DNA of 64,000 nucleotides from Numida meleagris (Eukaryota > Chordata > Aves > Galliformes > Numididae): assembly GCF_002078875.1 (NCBI RefSeq), contig NC_034410.1:42458798-42522797 (forward strand), read 5' to 3'. This document shows, piece by piece, positions 1 to 13,689 of the stretch. The position numbers and the translations under genes were made by a program. Positions within the stretch are counted from its first letter, which is position 1; every line of letters begins with the position of its first letter. The notes below the pieces were generated by a model, which had not been told where the DNA came from, did no database searches, and saw only the letters and a program-made list of their open reading frames with translations.

Positions 1-379
1 AATAACAGAAAACAGGTTATGTGTGACTATCACAGATTTGCAGATGACGATGCAGAGGATATTAGCTGAACTCTTGGTTATATTTACTGCTAAGCAAGTT
101 TATTCTGTTGTGGATTGGAAATGTCCCTCTCCTTTTAAGTATCTTTTATTGCAGCCAGAGCAGATGTAGGGTGATTAGCATAAAAGGCAGACTGCAGGAT
201 GTTAAAAGTCTTCAAAATAACATTTGGAGCCTGCATAAAATTATGATGTCAAAAGTGTCACACATATATTTTGCCATATATCCGCTTTTCCACAGGTAGT
301 TTATGTTTCATACTTAAAAAGTCCTTTAGCCAAACATTTGGAAAGTGCATGCATATAATCCGTTGTCTGCACCAAGCAG
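1..379. other. Non-repeat lead-in, no gene seen
   Basis: AT-rich unique sequence up to the first CR1 copy. The only open frames are short and show no recognisable domain or convincing splice context. Confidence 0.5.
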
Positions 380-965
380 ATCCTGGGCTACATCAAAAGC
401 AGTGTAACCAGCAGTGCAAGGCAGGTGGTTGTCCCCCTCTACTCTTTGTGAGGCTCCACCTACAGCACCGTATTCAGCTCTGGGCCCCCAGCACAAGAAG
501 GAAACTGACATGTTGGAATGGGTCCAGGGGAAGCTGCAAGGATGTTTAGAAGAATGGAACACCTCCGCTATGGAGACAGGCTGAGAGAGCTGTCTTCCAT
601 CTTGGAGAAGGCTCTGGGGAGACCTCATAGAAGCTTTCCAGGACCTAAAGGGGCATGCAGGAAAGCTGGGGAGGGTGTTCTTATCAGAGAGTGTAGTGAT
701 AGAACAAGAAGTCACAAATTTAAGCCAAAAGAGGGTAGATTTAGATTAGATATTAGGAAGAAATTCTTCACTCAGACAGTGGTGAGGCACTGGAACAGTC
801 TGCCCAGAGAAACTGTGGATGCCTCACAGTGTGGATGTGGAAGTGTTCAAGGCTAGGCTTTGAGCAACATGGTCTAGTAGGAAGTGTCCATGCCCATGGC
901 AGAAGGTTGGAACCAGGTGATCTTTAAGATCCCTTCCAGCCTAAACTATTCCATGATTCTATGAT
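380..965 (+). mobile_element. CR1 LINE, 5'-truncated 3' end
   Basis: This is the last ~0.6 kb of an avian CR1 non-LTR retrotransposon in plus orientation. It starts inside the end of ORF2 at a 'cctgggctacatcaaaag' stretch. It carries the typical CR1 blocks for an RNase-like tail region: a 'ctctgggcccccagcacaagaa' type block near 478, 'gacaggctgagagagctg' near 574 and 'agattagatattaggaag' near 743. It ends with 'gatctttaagatcccttccag' and an ATTCTATGAT tail at 952-965. 5' truncation is normal for CR1, which copies itself from the 3' end of its RNA. The 112-codon frame at 518-856 is a remnant of the ORF2 C-terminus and is not a host gene. Subfamily is not assigned. Confidence 0.93.
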
Positions 966-3900
966 CTACATCTGTATTCAAACATAAATAAAAGTACATG
1001 ATTACACATAAATAACGGAGTATGACAAGATATTCCTTTAGAGTTTAAATAATGGCTAGTAATGTTGTAACTAACATTTCTTACTTAGGACAGCTACAGT
1101 GGGTCAGACAGAAGGGTGACCATCCCCAGTGTCTTTGGCAGTGTCCAATAGTGGATGCTTTAGAAACAGAATTAAAAAATGATGACCATATAGGAACACT
1201 TGCATCAGAACATCCTCCCAGCATCTGTCAGTTTAACACACTGAAGGCACCTCTTGCATTGGAGTTTGCTCCTGTTATAATATCTGATACTAATTTAAGG
1301 ATTTTTTCCTTCATAACTTTATCTAATCATTTTTTGTGAAACTCTTCATAAATGTCTTCTCTGGTGGCCACGAGTTTCACAGCTGAATTATTTATTGTGT
1401 TAAATTGTTCTTCTCTTTTGTTTCTCATTAAAGTCCCTAGATATAAAAATAGTAATGTGGCAAGGTGGATCCCTCCCGGTCTTTAATTATTGCTTCAATA
1501 TTTTAAGAATTATTCGAGTGTAATTTCAGCTTGGAAAAAATATAATTCTTCTCTTCCTAATAGCTCTTTAGTGCTAAGTAGGCCAAACTTTCCTCTCATG
1601 TAGATATGGTAGCTTCCAGGAGACGGATGATGACAGTACTGTATGTCAGTTTGTATGTTCCCAGGTGGTAGGTAAATTATTTCCAAATACAGGAACAGAT
1701 TGGTGAGGTAAATTTTCCTGAGGAAAATATACCTCCTATAAGGCTCATCATTGTAAAAGCAAGTAAATGTCTTAAATTATTCTTAATTTTTTATTTCTCA
1801 AAATGGTAAAATTAGAACACCTGATCTGGTTAAGTCTTCAGTATAATGAGTACAGAGCAAGAACTCAAGAAAGCAATGGCATGTGCTATGAGTGCCTTAG
1901 ACTGAAGTTGTGGTCTTTCTGGGACAAGAGTCTCTTAGGCTCACTACACATCGTGCAAGAATTCCAATGCTCTTGGCACCAGATCAATGTCTTTTGTTGA
2001 TGGATAGGTTTATATTTTGCTTAGAATATGGGAGACTCAAATTGCTATTCAAATTAGGAAAAACAGGACAGTGGAACTCCTTCTTTCACATGCAAGGTGC
2101 TGTTCTCCTTGGCTTAAATAATTTAAGTCCAGCATGGCTGTCATTTTTCTCTTTATAATGAGAGCAATCAAACACTGAAATCTGGGAATATTTCATGCAT
2201 TCTGTTTTTCTGACCAGCTGTAAAAGAGCATTCTTTAAAGACTGTCTTTGATAGAAGCAACAGTTTTTAATTATATGGTTCTTTTAAGAACATTAAAAAT
2301 ACTGCAGTTTATTGGAGAAAAAGGCCTGAGCTCTAAATCATTATCCTTATAGTTACTGATGCATCTAGATAGAAGAAAAGATTTCTAAGTAATGCAACAT
2401 ACATATAAAATATTCTCTGTAGTATCTATGGCCAACACATTATACAGTATGGCAGGGATGTCCAAGTGTTTTGTTATGGGATGATACTCATGGTTTCAGC
2501 ACTTCAGGGTAACTAGTCATTCTCCTACTCCTATTGCTTCTTATCACATTGTTTATCATGTATTCCTTCTTCCCTGCATGCAACACACTAAGTTATTATT
2601 CTGCTTCTCTACTGATCTTTAATCACAACATGAAATTGATATCGTTAGAGTCACATTTTCAATCTGTTGTATCAATGTGTTCCAATTGTTTAGAATAGAT
2701 TCTGCTCTTTCCTCCAAAACATTCAGTAATCCTTAGGGGAAATCTAGATAAACCAGTATTTTCAGTAAATGCCAGTGATGTCTGTGCAATGATACAAGGA
2801 ATGAGAAAAGAACAATACATAATCATCTTCTGGAATCAATACTTGATGTTGCTCAGAATTAAATACTGACTTTTCAGATCTTGTATTTTTACTGGGTACA
2901 GAAGTAAAGGTCACTGCATTTTTAAGAGTATTTGCATGACCACGAGAGAAGACACATGGAATTTCACATCACTTTATCAGAATTACATTTGTCCTATTTT
3001 ACAGCTATTATTTTTGTCCTGTGATATATTTTTGAGGTTTAAGGTGGTCAGATTTCACTTAGTATATAGACTAAGGGAAAGCTGTCAGCGTATAAGCACT
3101 ACATTATACAGTTGGAATCTATATAAAAAGAAGTAAAAATAAATTTTTTTTTCCTGCTAGTCTGCAGATGGAAAATTAATTTTTCAAAGCACTTCTGTGT
3201 AAGTGCAAAATTCCAATATTTGATTTACTTGTTCATATTTTTTATCTTTTAAATTTTACTTTTAATGCATCTAATTCTTGATCTGCTTAGATATTTAAAA
3301 TGGAGAGGTAAATTAAAAGAAATTTTCTACCAGTTGCACACGGAGTTCATCTGTGTTTAAAAACCTTGGTTTCATATCCAACATTTTGTGGTCAAAGAAA
3401 TGTGATGACAATTGGAATTGTGGATTCTGGAAGAACATATTCCATAAATATAAGGCAAATGTGGATTTGGAGGAAAAAAATCAAATTCAGTCAGAGTTTG
3501 GATCTGATTTTTTGGTTCAGGTCAATCTCCCTTCCAGTTTCCCATTCAGCAGTGTAGGTAGTCTGTATTCTGCTAGCTGTGTTCCATTTTTTCATGTTTT
3601 TCTTCCCATCATTTTTCACTAAATCTGCAATGCAAACAGAGACTTGATATTTAGTGTAGGGATAAACTTGTCTGTTGCTACTGAGACATTGAATTTAAAG
3701 CATGGGGAATTGTGTAGTCTCACTTCAGTGCATTTTACTGTTGATGATATCTCTCAGATTACTCCTTAAATAACGGTAGTTGCTGAAAGCTGCATCAGAA
3801 CTTGAGGTCAGTTCTCATTTCTCATCCTTACTTTGGCAACTTACTCTTGAAATCAGTGTGGAATAAATAAGTAAGATTTTAAGCAATACTTCATAAATAG

Positions 3901-4511
3901 TTCTTTTGGATAGAGGAACAGTGTGCGGTACCAAAAGGCTGTGCTAGTCTATGCTCCCTCTTAGCTGTTCCTGGCAGAGCTGCATGTCACTGTTCGTCTG
4001 ATTCTCATGCAGAGCCAGTGGAAATGCTGTATGTGGGTTTTTGGCAGTAAAGATAAAGATTAAAATGGAACAATGAAATAAAGCAGCAGGCCAGGTGCTA
4101 GAAGAACAATCTGGTTTTACTCCATTCATAGATAGAGCTGTGACTGACTTTAATCATTTCACTTGCACTAGAAATTAATTAAACCATAAGGTTTTACCAA
4201 TACTGAATAATCGCTCTAATAATCTACAACATGCAGCCTAGTTATATCATGGAGAGGGCAGTAATAATTAAGGGTAATAAATAACATGGTCGACAAAGCA
4301 GGAAGACGGAGACCTCTCATTGTGTTTTCATATGAAATCTCTACCTTTTGATCTCTTTTCCCTTTGATTTCTTATTGAAGAAACGATAGTAATCGCACAT
4401 TAATATAATGCCTTTCACCTCAAAGCACATCAAAAAGGTATACACGCATAGTAGCATGTGCATATAATGTCTGTGAGTATGTGTCTTACATAAATATGGG
4501 CCTTTCACACA
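966..4511. other. AT-rich unique sequence, no gene seen
   Basis: I see no recognised repeat, RNA gene or convincing exon in this stretch. Open frames are all under 100 codons and rich in Phe, Ser, Leu and Cys, as expected from T-rich DNA. Old, unrecognisable repeats may be present. Confidence 0.5.
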
Positions 4512-5370
4512 GGTTGCTCTGAAAGCAAGAACTACTATTTATTTCCGTGGAAACTACAACAGTTACAAAGAGCAAATTCTCAGCTATAAAAGACTCTTTT
4601 TCAACAGAGTCACCTCTATTAGCCATGTATTTTCACCAGAGATGAACACCAACCTGCATGCTGCACCTGTAAACATCTGCACCAGTGGAGGTGACCACTG
4701 TTTCACAGCTGTTATGAGGGTGTAGTTGGTAGGAAAGTGTTGCCCACACAGTCTATCTTTCATCGAACCTAACAGAGGGAAACCAGAAGGCACCAAATCC
4801 AGACTATATGGTGTGTGGTAGGACAGTCTAACCAAGATTGGCAATGTGCTCCAAGCTCTTCAGACTGCTATGGAGCACAGTATTATCATGCTGCAAGAGA
4901 AGGCTGCCTCCTTCTCTGGTCTGACTTCGGAAGTTTGAGCCTTCAGCTTAGTCAGTGTCACGATGTAGCAGTCAGAGTCAATGGTTTCTCTGGGTTCCAG
5001 GAAATCCAGAAGTATCACCACTTTCCTATCCCAAAAGACAGAGCACAAAACTTCACCTGCTGAGCGCTGTGTCTTGAACTTTTTCTTCAGTGGGGAATTC
5101 ACATGTTGTCACTCCATGCACTGCTGTTCTGACTCCCTCTCATCGTGGTGTCACCACATCTTCTCAACAGTAGTGATGCAATCCAGGAAACTGTCACCTA
5201 CAGCCTCATATTGGTACAACAGTTCCTGACAAACTTGCATATGGTGTTCTTCCTTTTCCTGTGTGAGTATCTGTGGGACCCACCTGGTGTAACCTTTATG
5301 ATATTTCAATATTGCCACCATCTTTTCCAGCACGTTGAAGCCAATATTCTGCTCCATACATAGTTCACTG
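4512..5370 (-). mobile_element. Mariner (Galluhop-like) fragment, inactive
   Basis: The 3' terminal inverted repeat and most of the transposase of a Tc1/mariner DNA transposon lie here on the minus strand. The terminal sequence near 4512 ('ttgctctgaaagcaagaac') matches the family ending. The transposase remains in three broken frames: 5357-5151 (central part with RWVP and DSFLD motifs), 5102-4860 (FWDRK, ILLDFLEP) and 4844-4584 (C-terminal GQHFP region). The family uses a DD34D triad. The first Asp (normally TGDETW) is destroyed, the second (HDN near 4890) survives but in another frame, and the third (APSD) is Gly here. The N-terminal HTH half and the far terminal repeat are missing beyond about 5370. 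It cannot make transposase. Confidence 0.88.
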
Positions 5371-8300
5371 CATATCCATGTTAGAGTGGTTGTGGGAAAG
5401 GGATTCCTGAACTCTTTAATCCTGTACCAACACTGGTCTTTGGTACTTCTTGCTTATCAGCACAAAATAAAGGAGAAAGCTGCATGGAAATAATAAAGAA
5501 CTTTGCAAAGGTTGCCAGTTCTCAAAGTTAGCAAACAAACTTAGCAGTGGAGAATGACATAGAAGAGTCTGAGGTGAATGAAGAAAGGCAAAGTGTGAGA
5601 ATGGTTTGGGGAGGAGGGAAGGAATACTTTTCAGGGCGTGCTTAGAACCTTGCAGAAGTGGTCTGAAAGCAACATCAGCGTGAGCGGAATAGACACAGAG
5701 AATTCACAGTTAGATGAAATCTTTCCAGCCTTTCTTCCTCTTCTAGACTTCAGAGGAAACATCATGTGACATTGTTACCCTGATGAACAACAGGGTTAGA
5801 AGGATAAGTAGTAAATAGCATTTGCTATTGTCCTATCACGTAAATATTGATTTACAAATTCTTTTAATCTTGGCTATGTTCACTGCATTATTGTGGGATA
5901 ATATAAACCTTGCCAATATCAATCTCGGTTACAAAAAGTATTTATTTTCATAGATGAGCTATTTCCTTTGGGCAAAGGCAGCACTTAATCCAGACTGGTT
6001 TCCGCACGATCCAGAGTACTGATACTGTTTTCCACTTGATGATCTTTCCTGTTTCTATGATAATACCAGCTAAGTGTTTTTTTTCATTAGTATCACAAGT
6101 ACCTCCCTTTGTCCCATAATGCTATCAACATAGGATCTATTTTGGAACCATCACTCTACTGTTCTGTATACTAAGTGTCTTTTTCCTTTGATAAGTCCTC
6201 CATTTTAATCTTCGAGGTAAACATAATGATTGGCTTAGGAATACATAGAATTTTCACAGGCTTGTCATTTACATGGACAAGAATTTCCTGTTACTTTGAG
6301 GGTCAGTAGCAGACCCAGAAACAGTATTTTTAGTGCATTTTTGCTAAGAGATATTACATGTTTTAAATGATATTTACCCCTTGATGATACAATATGACAC
6401 CCAGAGGTTCCTCCAGGCCAGAAGGGTTTAGAAACAATTCATCAAGCCAATATTTTAAAAAGGAAACAATAATAACTAGAGAAGTATGAGTGGGCGTGAA
6501 GGGACAATGCTATCTATGAGGAACCAGATCTTATTCAGGGGCAGAATGTGCAGAAATGTCTGCAGAGGACACTGGTAACTTTTATTTCCACAGTGCATTC
6601 CCAAATAATCTAGATGTGTGATTTCATTCAGATGCCATAAGCTGCAATCAATTTTACCTTGGCAGAGTTGCCTCTGTTATTTTGGTCTTTGGTTGGTTGC
6701 TTGCATGGTGTTTTTTTGTCATTCTTTGTTTATTTGTTTTTGCATTCTTCAACCCACAGTTCACCGTCTAACTTCTCCAGAAAGAAGTTCAGATACTCAT
6801 GGATCTTCTCTTCAAAACTGTGAAAACACTTCTGAGTGCAGTAACCAAGTAGCCTTCCTACCAATCTGTTTGTACTCTCATTTTCTAGCTGTAAGGACAG
6901 CACATCTAGAGCATGAAGCTGCGAAATGGCAATGTATGTCTACTATAACTGAATTAGATTCCATCTCCTGCCTCCCTAATTATGTCTAATACTCTATGGC
7001 AAGTGCTTGTTTCTTGGCTTGGTTTCTCCAATCTATCACTTCTTTTCTTCAGAAAGAACTTTTTAATTATTATGTTCTTTTCACAGATCTTTTCTTTTCT
7101 CAGACTAGTTCCTTAGCAGTTCCAACACTTCCCATTTATTTTTTTTTCCACAGTTACACCATACCAATAGATTCAAGCAGTAAAAATCTCAACAGCAGAC
7201 TAACCTGACAGAATATAAATCTGCACAGCGCTGCTCAAAGTCTGTCATGATCCCAGTTTATGAAACCCAAATGACTATGGATTTGGACCTTGATCACAGC
7301 CATTTCACTACAAGATATGCAGCCAGTTGTGTGCACCAATACCTACTTTATAACAATCTCAGTAACTGTTCAGTTTCAGGAAAATTCAGTGTGACTTCTT
7401 GATCGTTTTTCTTACTCATTTTTTACTCCCTTCTTCTGTTTTATATATAAAGATCTGAAAATACTGTGCTAACAAATCCTCATTTGAAAGGATTGTGCAA
7501 GGTATGAAGAATCTCACTGTGTGTTTGTGTACAATAGAGAGAGACAGACAAGGCTTTTGGAGAACAGCATTACATCAGCCAATACAGCTGAGACAAACAA
7601 TTAGGCTTCAGGTCCTAATGAAGGCCGTTCATGGCAGGAAGTTTGTCCATTTCCTTCAAATGTTTCATTTGATCTAGTAAAGGGGCATAGCTCTCCTACA
7701 GACCTTGTTTTATCAGAGCTGTAACAGTACTATTTTATGGATCATAGTTTCCTCAACTCATGACTTCCAAGCAAAGCAAATTCATGTGCAATAATTAATT
7801 TGACACTACAATCCTGTCAGCACAGAGGATATCTGAATGACATGAAGGAGTGGATGTGAGAGACTGAACTCAGGAGCATCCACATGATTCACTGAAAACT
7901 AAATGAAGATTTAAGAACATACCTGCTCCTTGCTGAGACAGCAGTGAGTAAATGTGTTTCACCAATGATCCAAAGAAAAAAACAAAACCCAACCCCCTAT
8001 TATTAGGACTGACATGAATAAGAATACAAGAAAAAATGCAATGGATTGCTTGCTGCCTGTACTGGCTTAACAACAAGTTGGTTATACAAGCAAAGGAGGA
8101 GAACATGAAGCCATGCTTCTTTTTGTGCCCAGTGGGTCAAAACCTATACCATTGACTTACGCTGAACAATATCTATTTATAGCTGTACTGCAAACTTAAT
8201 GGGAATTCTCCTGTAATCAGGTGTTCATTGCAGAAACTCATCTTCACTTAAGACCGTGTCTTTCCATTCTAGTTAATAGAGAAACTAATGCATTAAGATT

Positions 8301-9253
8301 CTTGCAACGTGGATAAATGTGTCAAAATTGAGACTTTCATTCTTAGCCAAGTGCGTAAAAGTTAGATTTGAGCTACAGTAGCCTCATTTTGTCTAAGATG
8401 CTTTGTGCAGTTGGAAGGTATTGCAGTTCCTCTTGTTTTGATACAAGTTTATGTGAATACAAAATAGGATTATATAATTCTCTGTGTTGAAAACCTCTAC
8501 TACTACTGTCATGCTGGATATCCAACAAACTGATAATAGCACTGCATGCGAGGGAAATAATTCAAAATTATTAAAACAAACAATTGCTATATAACTCTCT
8601 TCCTTTTTGAATACAGAAGTCTTCAAAAGATTCCATTTTCTTGTGAGATTCATATCTCCATTTCTCTTTAATACCTCTAATATTTTGCTCAGGATCTTTC
8701 AAAGATAAACCAGAAGCATGTGAATGATGGAAACATTTCAATCCTTGCAGATATTTACCAAGGAACAATTTTTAAAGCACCATAAACAAGGTAAAATGTG
8801 ATGTTAGAATTGTTTTTACAACTAGAATACAGAGGCTGATGGTGTTAGAATGAGAGAGATGGAGTTGAGCTGCTTCTGGCTAGTAACACAAATGTTAACT
8901 CACCTTTATTTTTCTGCTGAAGAAATGCATAGAGACTGAATCATTTTATCAGCATGTTGCAGTTGCTTCCAGTGGCACATTCTCTACATTTAATTAAGCA
9001 GAACTTCACAATGAAATTCTGAGCTTCTGGATTCTCTCATGCTGTCTTGCTGTGCTACAACCTATAAAATAAACCTTCATTCATATCAAGGTTTGTAAAT
9101 CTGGCCAAGTTTTGAGCAAACCAATGTTTGCTTTTTAATTGTGCAAGTGTACTCATTTATATTTTAGTCTTCTTGGCCAGGCTTTTAAGTTGGGAGAAAG
9201 AATTTTTTTAGTAGAAACTGCACCTTATTGAGCAGGAAATCCCTTCAGGATCA
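5371..9253. other. Unique AT-rich sequence, no gene seen
   Basis: No repeat family is recognised. The best open frame is 6618-6989 plus (123 codons). Its second half is Ser/Thr/Asn-rich and follows a possible acceptor ('caacccacag', ending about 6760), but it lacks a good donor and its first half is T-rich low-complexity sequence. I do not call it an exon. Confidence 0.45.
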
Positions 9254-9507
9254 TCATAGAGTTGTTTGAGTTGGAAGGGACCCTTAAAGGCCATCTGGTC
9301 CAACTCCCCTGCAATGAACAGGGACACCTACAGCTACATCACATCGCTCAGAGCACTGTCCAACCTGATCTTGAGTGTCTCCAGGGACAGGGCACCCACC
9401 ACCTCTCTGGGCAACCTGTGCCAGTACCTCATCACCCTTATTGTGAAAAACTTCTTCCTTACATCCAATCTAAATCTCCCCTCTTCTAGTTTGAAACCGT
9501 TTCCCCA
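9254..9507 (-). mobile_element. CR1 LINE 3' fragment
   Basis: The CR1 3' end is in reverse orientation. The tail side is on the left ('catagagttg', then 'gagttggaagggacc'). It is followed by the reverse complement of the CR1 3' region ('ccaactcccctgcaatgaac', 'cacctctctgggcaacctgt', 'gaaaaacttcttccttac'). Similarity stops near 9507 at 'accgtttcccc'. The two overlapping open frames at 9262-9489 and 9266-9583 are antisense to CR1 and not genes. Confidence 0.92.
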
Positions 9508-9550
9508 AGAGAGGTGGCAAGACCTGGAAACCCAATGTGATCTATGCCTC

Positions 9551-9640
9551 CTTTATTTACTTCTCTCACCAAGGTACTTATGACAGAAGTAAATAAAGTA
9601 AGTAGTGATTCTTTATTACTAAAGTAATAAAGAAGTACTG
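9551..9640. repeat. Two adjacent short inverted repeats
   Basis: The first has perfect 14-bp arms (9551-9564 and 9585-9598) around a 20-nt loop. The second, immediately after, has perfect 12-bp arms (9609-9620 and 9623-9634) around a 2-nt loop, and can extend by a few pairs beyond a 2-nt mismatch. Both use the same CTTTATT(T)ACT motif, so the block seems to have grown by repeated local inverted copying. It sits just beyond the truncated end of the reverse CR1. Confidence 0.85.
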
Positions 9641-10041
9641 ATTGCTAGAGCATACTCTTTCTTAAGTAGCTACTTTTTTCATTATTATTACCCATACATA
9701 ATATTTGGCATACACAATAACATTTCACAAACATTTGCTGGTTTGCAAAACAGTCTTGAAAATAAAATTTGATTTTGAGCAAGGAAATGCAAGGAAAACT
9801 AATTCTGCGTAAGGAAGCTGCCTGTTTCAAAGCCAGTACCAAATACACATGATTTGCAAGGGCATAATGTCCTTCCAGGTAAAGTCTGATATTTTACAAT
9901 ACTTTGGGGAATTTGCATCTTCTGAAGGATTTTGTGCTTTTTCTGTACAACACTTGGAACAGTTGTTCCCATGACTGGCTGGAGTATCTCCATGTTTGTT
10001 TTTTTTTTTAATATTTCCTTAAATATTCATTGCTAGATTCT

Positions 10042-10066
10042 CTGTTGTTTGTTGTTGTTGTTGTTC
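10042..10066 (+). repeat. Short (TTG)n tract
   Basis: An imperfect run of TTG/TGT units. It is a simple low-copy microsatellite. Confidence 0.7.
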
Positions 10067-13000
10067 TGTCACATTATGGACAATATAAAGTTATTTACCA
10101 AGTTTATATTTTCATTCCAACTTCCTGATTCCCACTCACTTTATATAGGAAAAAAACAGCATGAACAGACTGTTTGTGTCATGCAAACAGTTATAATTTC
10201 AAAAATTGACTGTAAAATTTGTAGTGGGCTGTTTCCCTCCCTAATTGACATTCCTTTTAGTTCTTAAATCTCTGTCCTATGCCACTAAGTTGGCCAACTA
10301 CAATTACATCCCGAAGGAAACTGTACCTAACGTGCTTTGATCTAATGCAAAAGATCTTTCAGTTTTCATTTCATTTTCCCCTGTATTCAGGGACATTAGT
10401 TATTCTTAACCAGGTAAAGATTTTTAGTCATTCTTTCTACGGAACACAAGGAAATAAGCAACAGGTAAAGCGAAGGTAAAAACACTTTGGAAGTAAACAG
10501 AAAACACTAGAATAAAAACAAAATTCTGATTTGTGTCTATAAAACAGTTTCCGATCCTTGGAGTCCTGCTTGCATTAAGGGCAGCTGGACATTACAGTGC
10601 CAAACATCTTGCGGTGCCAACACAAGTGCTGAGCACGATGCTCACCAGGTCAGGGAGCCTGAAGGGATATCGTTGGTATTAACATCATGGTCTTCTTTCC
10701 CATCTGTGCTGTCAGCCATTGTGACTGCTGACACTTCCCAGAGCAGGAGCAAATTCAGAGCAAGAGAAGACATACTTACAACACAGCAATAAGCTATCTG
10801 TGTAGAGGAAATCTTCCTTCTCCTTGTTCTGTCCTCCCTAAACGAAGGGTCCACATAGAAGGAAACCTTTTGAATTTTTTAATTAAAATGAAATCAAGCC
10901 TCAAAGATTAAACTTGATTTGAACTTTCCCAACTACAGAGTTGACAGGATCATGCTCCAAGCCTTCTCCATAGCAATTTGAACTTAGGCACCAATTTCAG
11001 TAGCAGATCTGGGAGGAGTTGTTCCAAAACTTACCTTGGGTAACACAGTAAAATTATTTTCAGGACCTAGAAAAATACACTGCAGTAATTACATATTCTA
11101 CATGAACATCCAGCACATTTATGAAGAATGCAAAGGAATAAGAGAGCAGCAATGGAAGTGGAAAATACTAGTAGGTTAGCATTATATGAACTAATACTGC
11201 ATATTTATTTTTGATTACTTTTTTTTGGTCATTTCTGATGGAGTTCAGAAACACATTGGACCAAACTTGTCTGAATTTTGCTTTGCTTTCATGTATTCTG
11301 ATCCCCATATATTCTCTCACTTGCCTTGGCTAGGAAAATAGGAAATAAAAATCAGGAGGAAACAGGAAAGTCAGTTCTAGATCGCATTAACAGTTACGGA
11401 GAAAGGGCTAACTTTAATATGGGTAATGTGAGAACACAGAATGTTCCTTACAGCTGGACAGAGAAGCTTTTGTGATTGGAAAATCTTGTAGTGAGTAATG
11501 ATGAAAAAATACGTGAATGTGAATGTGTATACAGCTGACAAAGAAAAATGGGTTTCTTCACTCCTTTAAGAAATGGAGAATTGCAGCTCTCTTTTAGGTA
11601 AAGCATTTCTTGGAGGGGATGAATAAACAAGTGCCTAACAAGCCATTGGTGAAGGCTGTATGGGGCTGACATGAGGCAGGTACCATGCTGAACAGCGTTA
11701 TAAATCAAAAGGCACTGAGCAAATAGAATCACTGCTTGGAAGAAATTGGTTATGCGTTGACTAGAGATTGAATTAGGCTGTGATGAGGCTGAGGAGATCC
11801 ACTGAAGGCTGGAAGGATAGAGGAAGAAACAATTTAGATATGTCTGATTGAAGAAGTAACGGAGGAAAAAGTCCAAAGATTCAGCTCTCTGACAAAACAG
11901 GGGTACTAAATAATTAAAGCTGGCAGCTGTTTAGGTGGAAAATCATTACATCAAAGCTGAAATGTGGTCAGTATTTCCTGACATTAATTCAGAAAGAGAA
12001 ATTCAAACTTTTGAATACAAACACATTCTGCATGAGCAGTAAAATTCCATGGACAAATTATATTAGTTGGTCTTTTATAAATACCCTTTGTTTTCTTCTC
12101 ATTCATTCATTATTTCCTTCAGTCCTTCCAACATTAGCTGCAGTTTGGAAAACCTACTGATGGTCCTTTTTAAGGCAATGCATATTAAAAAAGAACAACA
12201 CCAAACCACACACATTCTTTTCCACTGTATACAGCTCTGCATTAGATTTTCCTAATTGATTTTATTTTTGAATGGCAGCTTATGAACAATAAATGATATT
12301 CTGACTTAGCAGTCACCAAAACGCAAAATTCAGTGAACTATTAATGTGTGAATCTGTCAATTTTACCCGTTCCATTGCATGCTCATGGTATTAGTTGGAG
12401 CCCAGGATATTTAGAAACTCAGCTGTAATTGTGCAGTCCTGAGGGTCCGAGGCTTTGGAAGTACTCAGACCTCTTCCCACTTCCTTATTACTACATTATT
12501 GCTTTCTTATTCCACTCTCTTAACTTGTATGGCTTGACTGTACAAATAGAAGCTCATGACTTGAAAATGAGCAGCATTCAGCTGGCTCTACAACTTTTGC
12601 CTCGGAGTATAATTTTTAATAATGTAAATCTCGTGAAACTAGAAACATTTGCATAGGAATAGAATGAGGCAGATATGTCCATGTTATCTTGAAGAGAACA
12701 AGGGGTATGTAGGGTCATTGTATCTTTTGTTTCTGATTAGTTCTTAACCAAATGCTTTAGTATTTCTTAAGTTGCTATTCAAGCAATATTATTAACTTCA
12801 AAGTCTCAGGACGTGGTCGTGGACCTGAAAAATCATTAGGATCATCTTGGTTGATACATTATGGCACCGTGAATTGCTAGAAGGTTGTTAATAACAAGGT
12901 TGAATTTACCATTCTAAACAGAATCAGGCAAATAGATTGGAAACCTACATATTCCATGGGCAGAGGGGATGTTACAGGACAGAAGGGAGCACTGTAACTC

Positions 13001-13184
13001 TTACGTGATCTGAGAAGAAATTCCTTGCATTTGAACTGAGAAGCTTGCTGGTGATACTGAAAAAATAGTTGACTCATACAGTGACGAAGGAGGACACAGA
13101 CACTACATTGAACTTGAGCTGCGCGTCACAACATTTATGTAATGTTGCGTATGTATACGTGCATACATGCATTTGCTGCGTGTT

Positions 13185-13192
13185 ATGCAAAT
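13185..13192 (+). promoter_or_regulatory. Octamer motif ATGCAAAT
   Basis: This is a perfect match to the POU/Oct octamer in a stretch that keeps several CpGs. A single 8-mer is weak evidence on its own, and there is no nearby promoter to give it a role. Confidence 0.2.
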
Positions 13193-13689
13193 CCAAGGCA
13201 TCGCATTACACTCTGATTCTGAAGTTCCACTTCGGGCTGCTTGTTTCAAGAGAACGGATCCCAGAAATCCAGGCTCCATATCCACTCTGCTTGACTCTCT
13301 GCACTCCTGCCACAAGGCTGGGTGAACCATCACTCCAGGTTTCACAGCCAGAACACATCTGTTTTCTTTCCAAGGACTGGCCTGCTGCCACCCCAGTGTT
13401 GGGGCTTTTTGGGTTCAGGGTGTGACCAGTGTTCAGCCAACCTCCCCAAAGTGTGATGCATGATAAACAAAATGACCAGAATTTGCTATCTCCCTTTTTA
13501 CTGGATGTGAACAAGAAGCTGTTGAGAGAAGGTGCAGGATGGGTGAGGTGTCTGGAGGTGACTGAGCCCACCAGTGGGCACAGCCGTGTATGACGCAGTC
13601 CTTCCAGCCTGCGCTGGGCTAACAGGAAGGTGCTTGGGGCACCCCAGCAGGAAGCTGGGGAACAGCACCCTTTTTTACTCTGATCACAG

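Larger units (their letters stand above)
9641..13689. other. Unique sequence, no gene seen
   Basis: No recognised transposon or RNA gene. The stretch 13090-13680 is visibly richer in G+C and CpG than its surroundings, but frames on both strands overlap there without a clear exon. A minus-strand frame at 10854-10642 contains a Leu-rich segment, but it has no support as a gene. Confidence 0.45.

Noticed and set aside
518..856. 112-codon plus-strand ORF
   Set aside because: It is explained by the end of CR1 ORF2.
10642..10854. Minus-strand ORF with Leu-rich segment like a signal peptide
   Set aside because: The Leu run is internal to the frame, there is no promoter or exon context, and no similarity is recognised.
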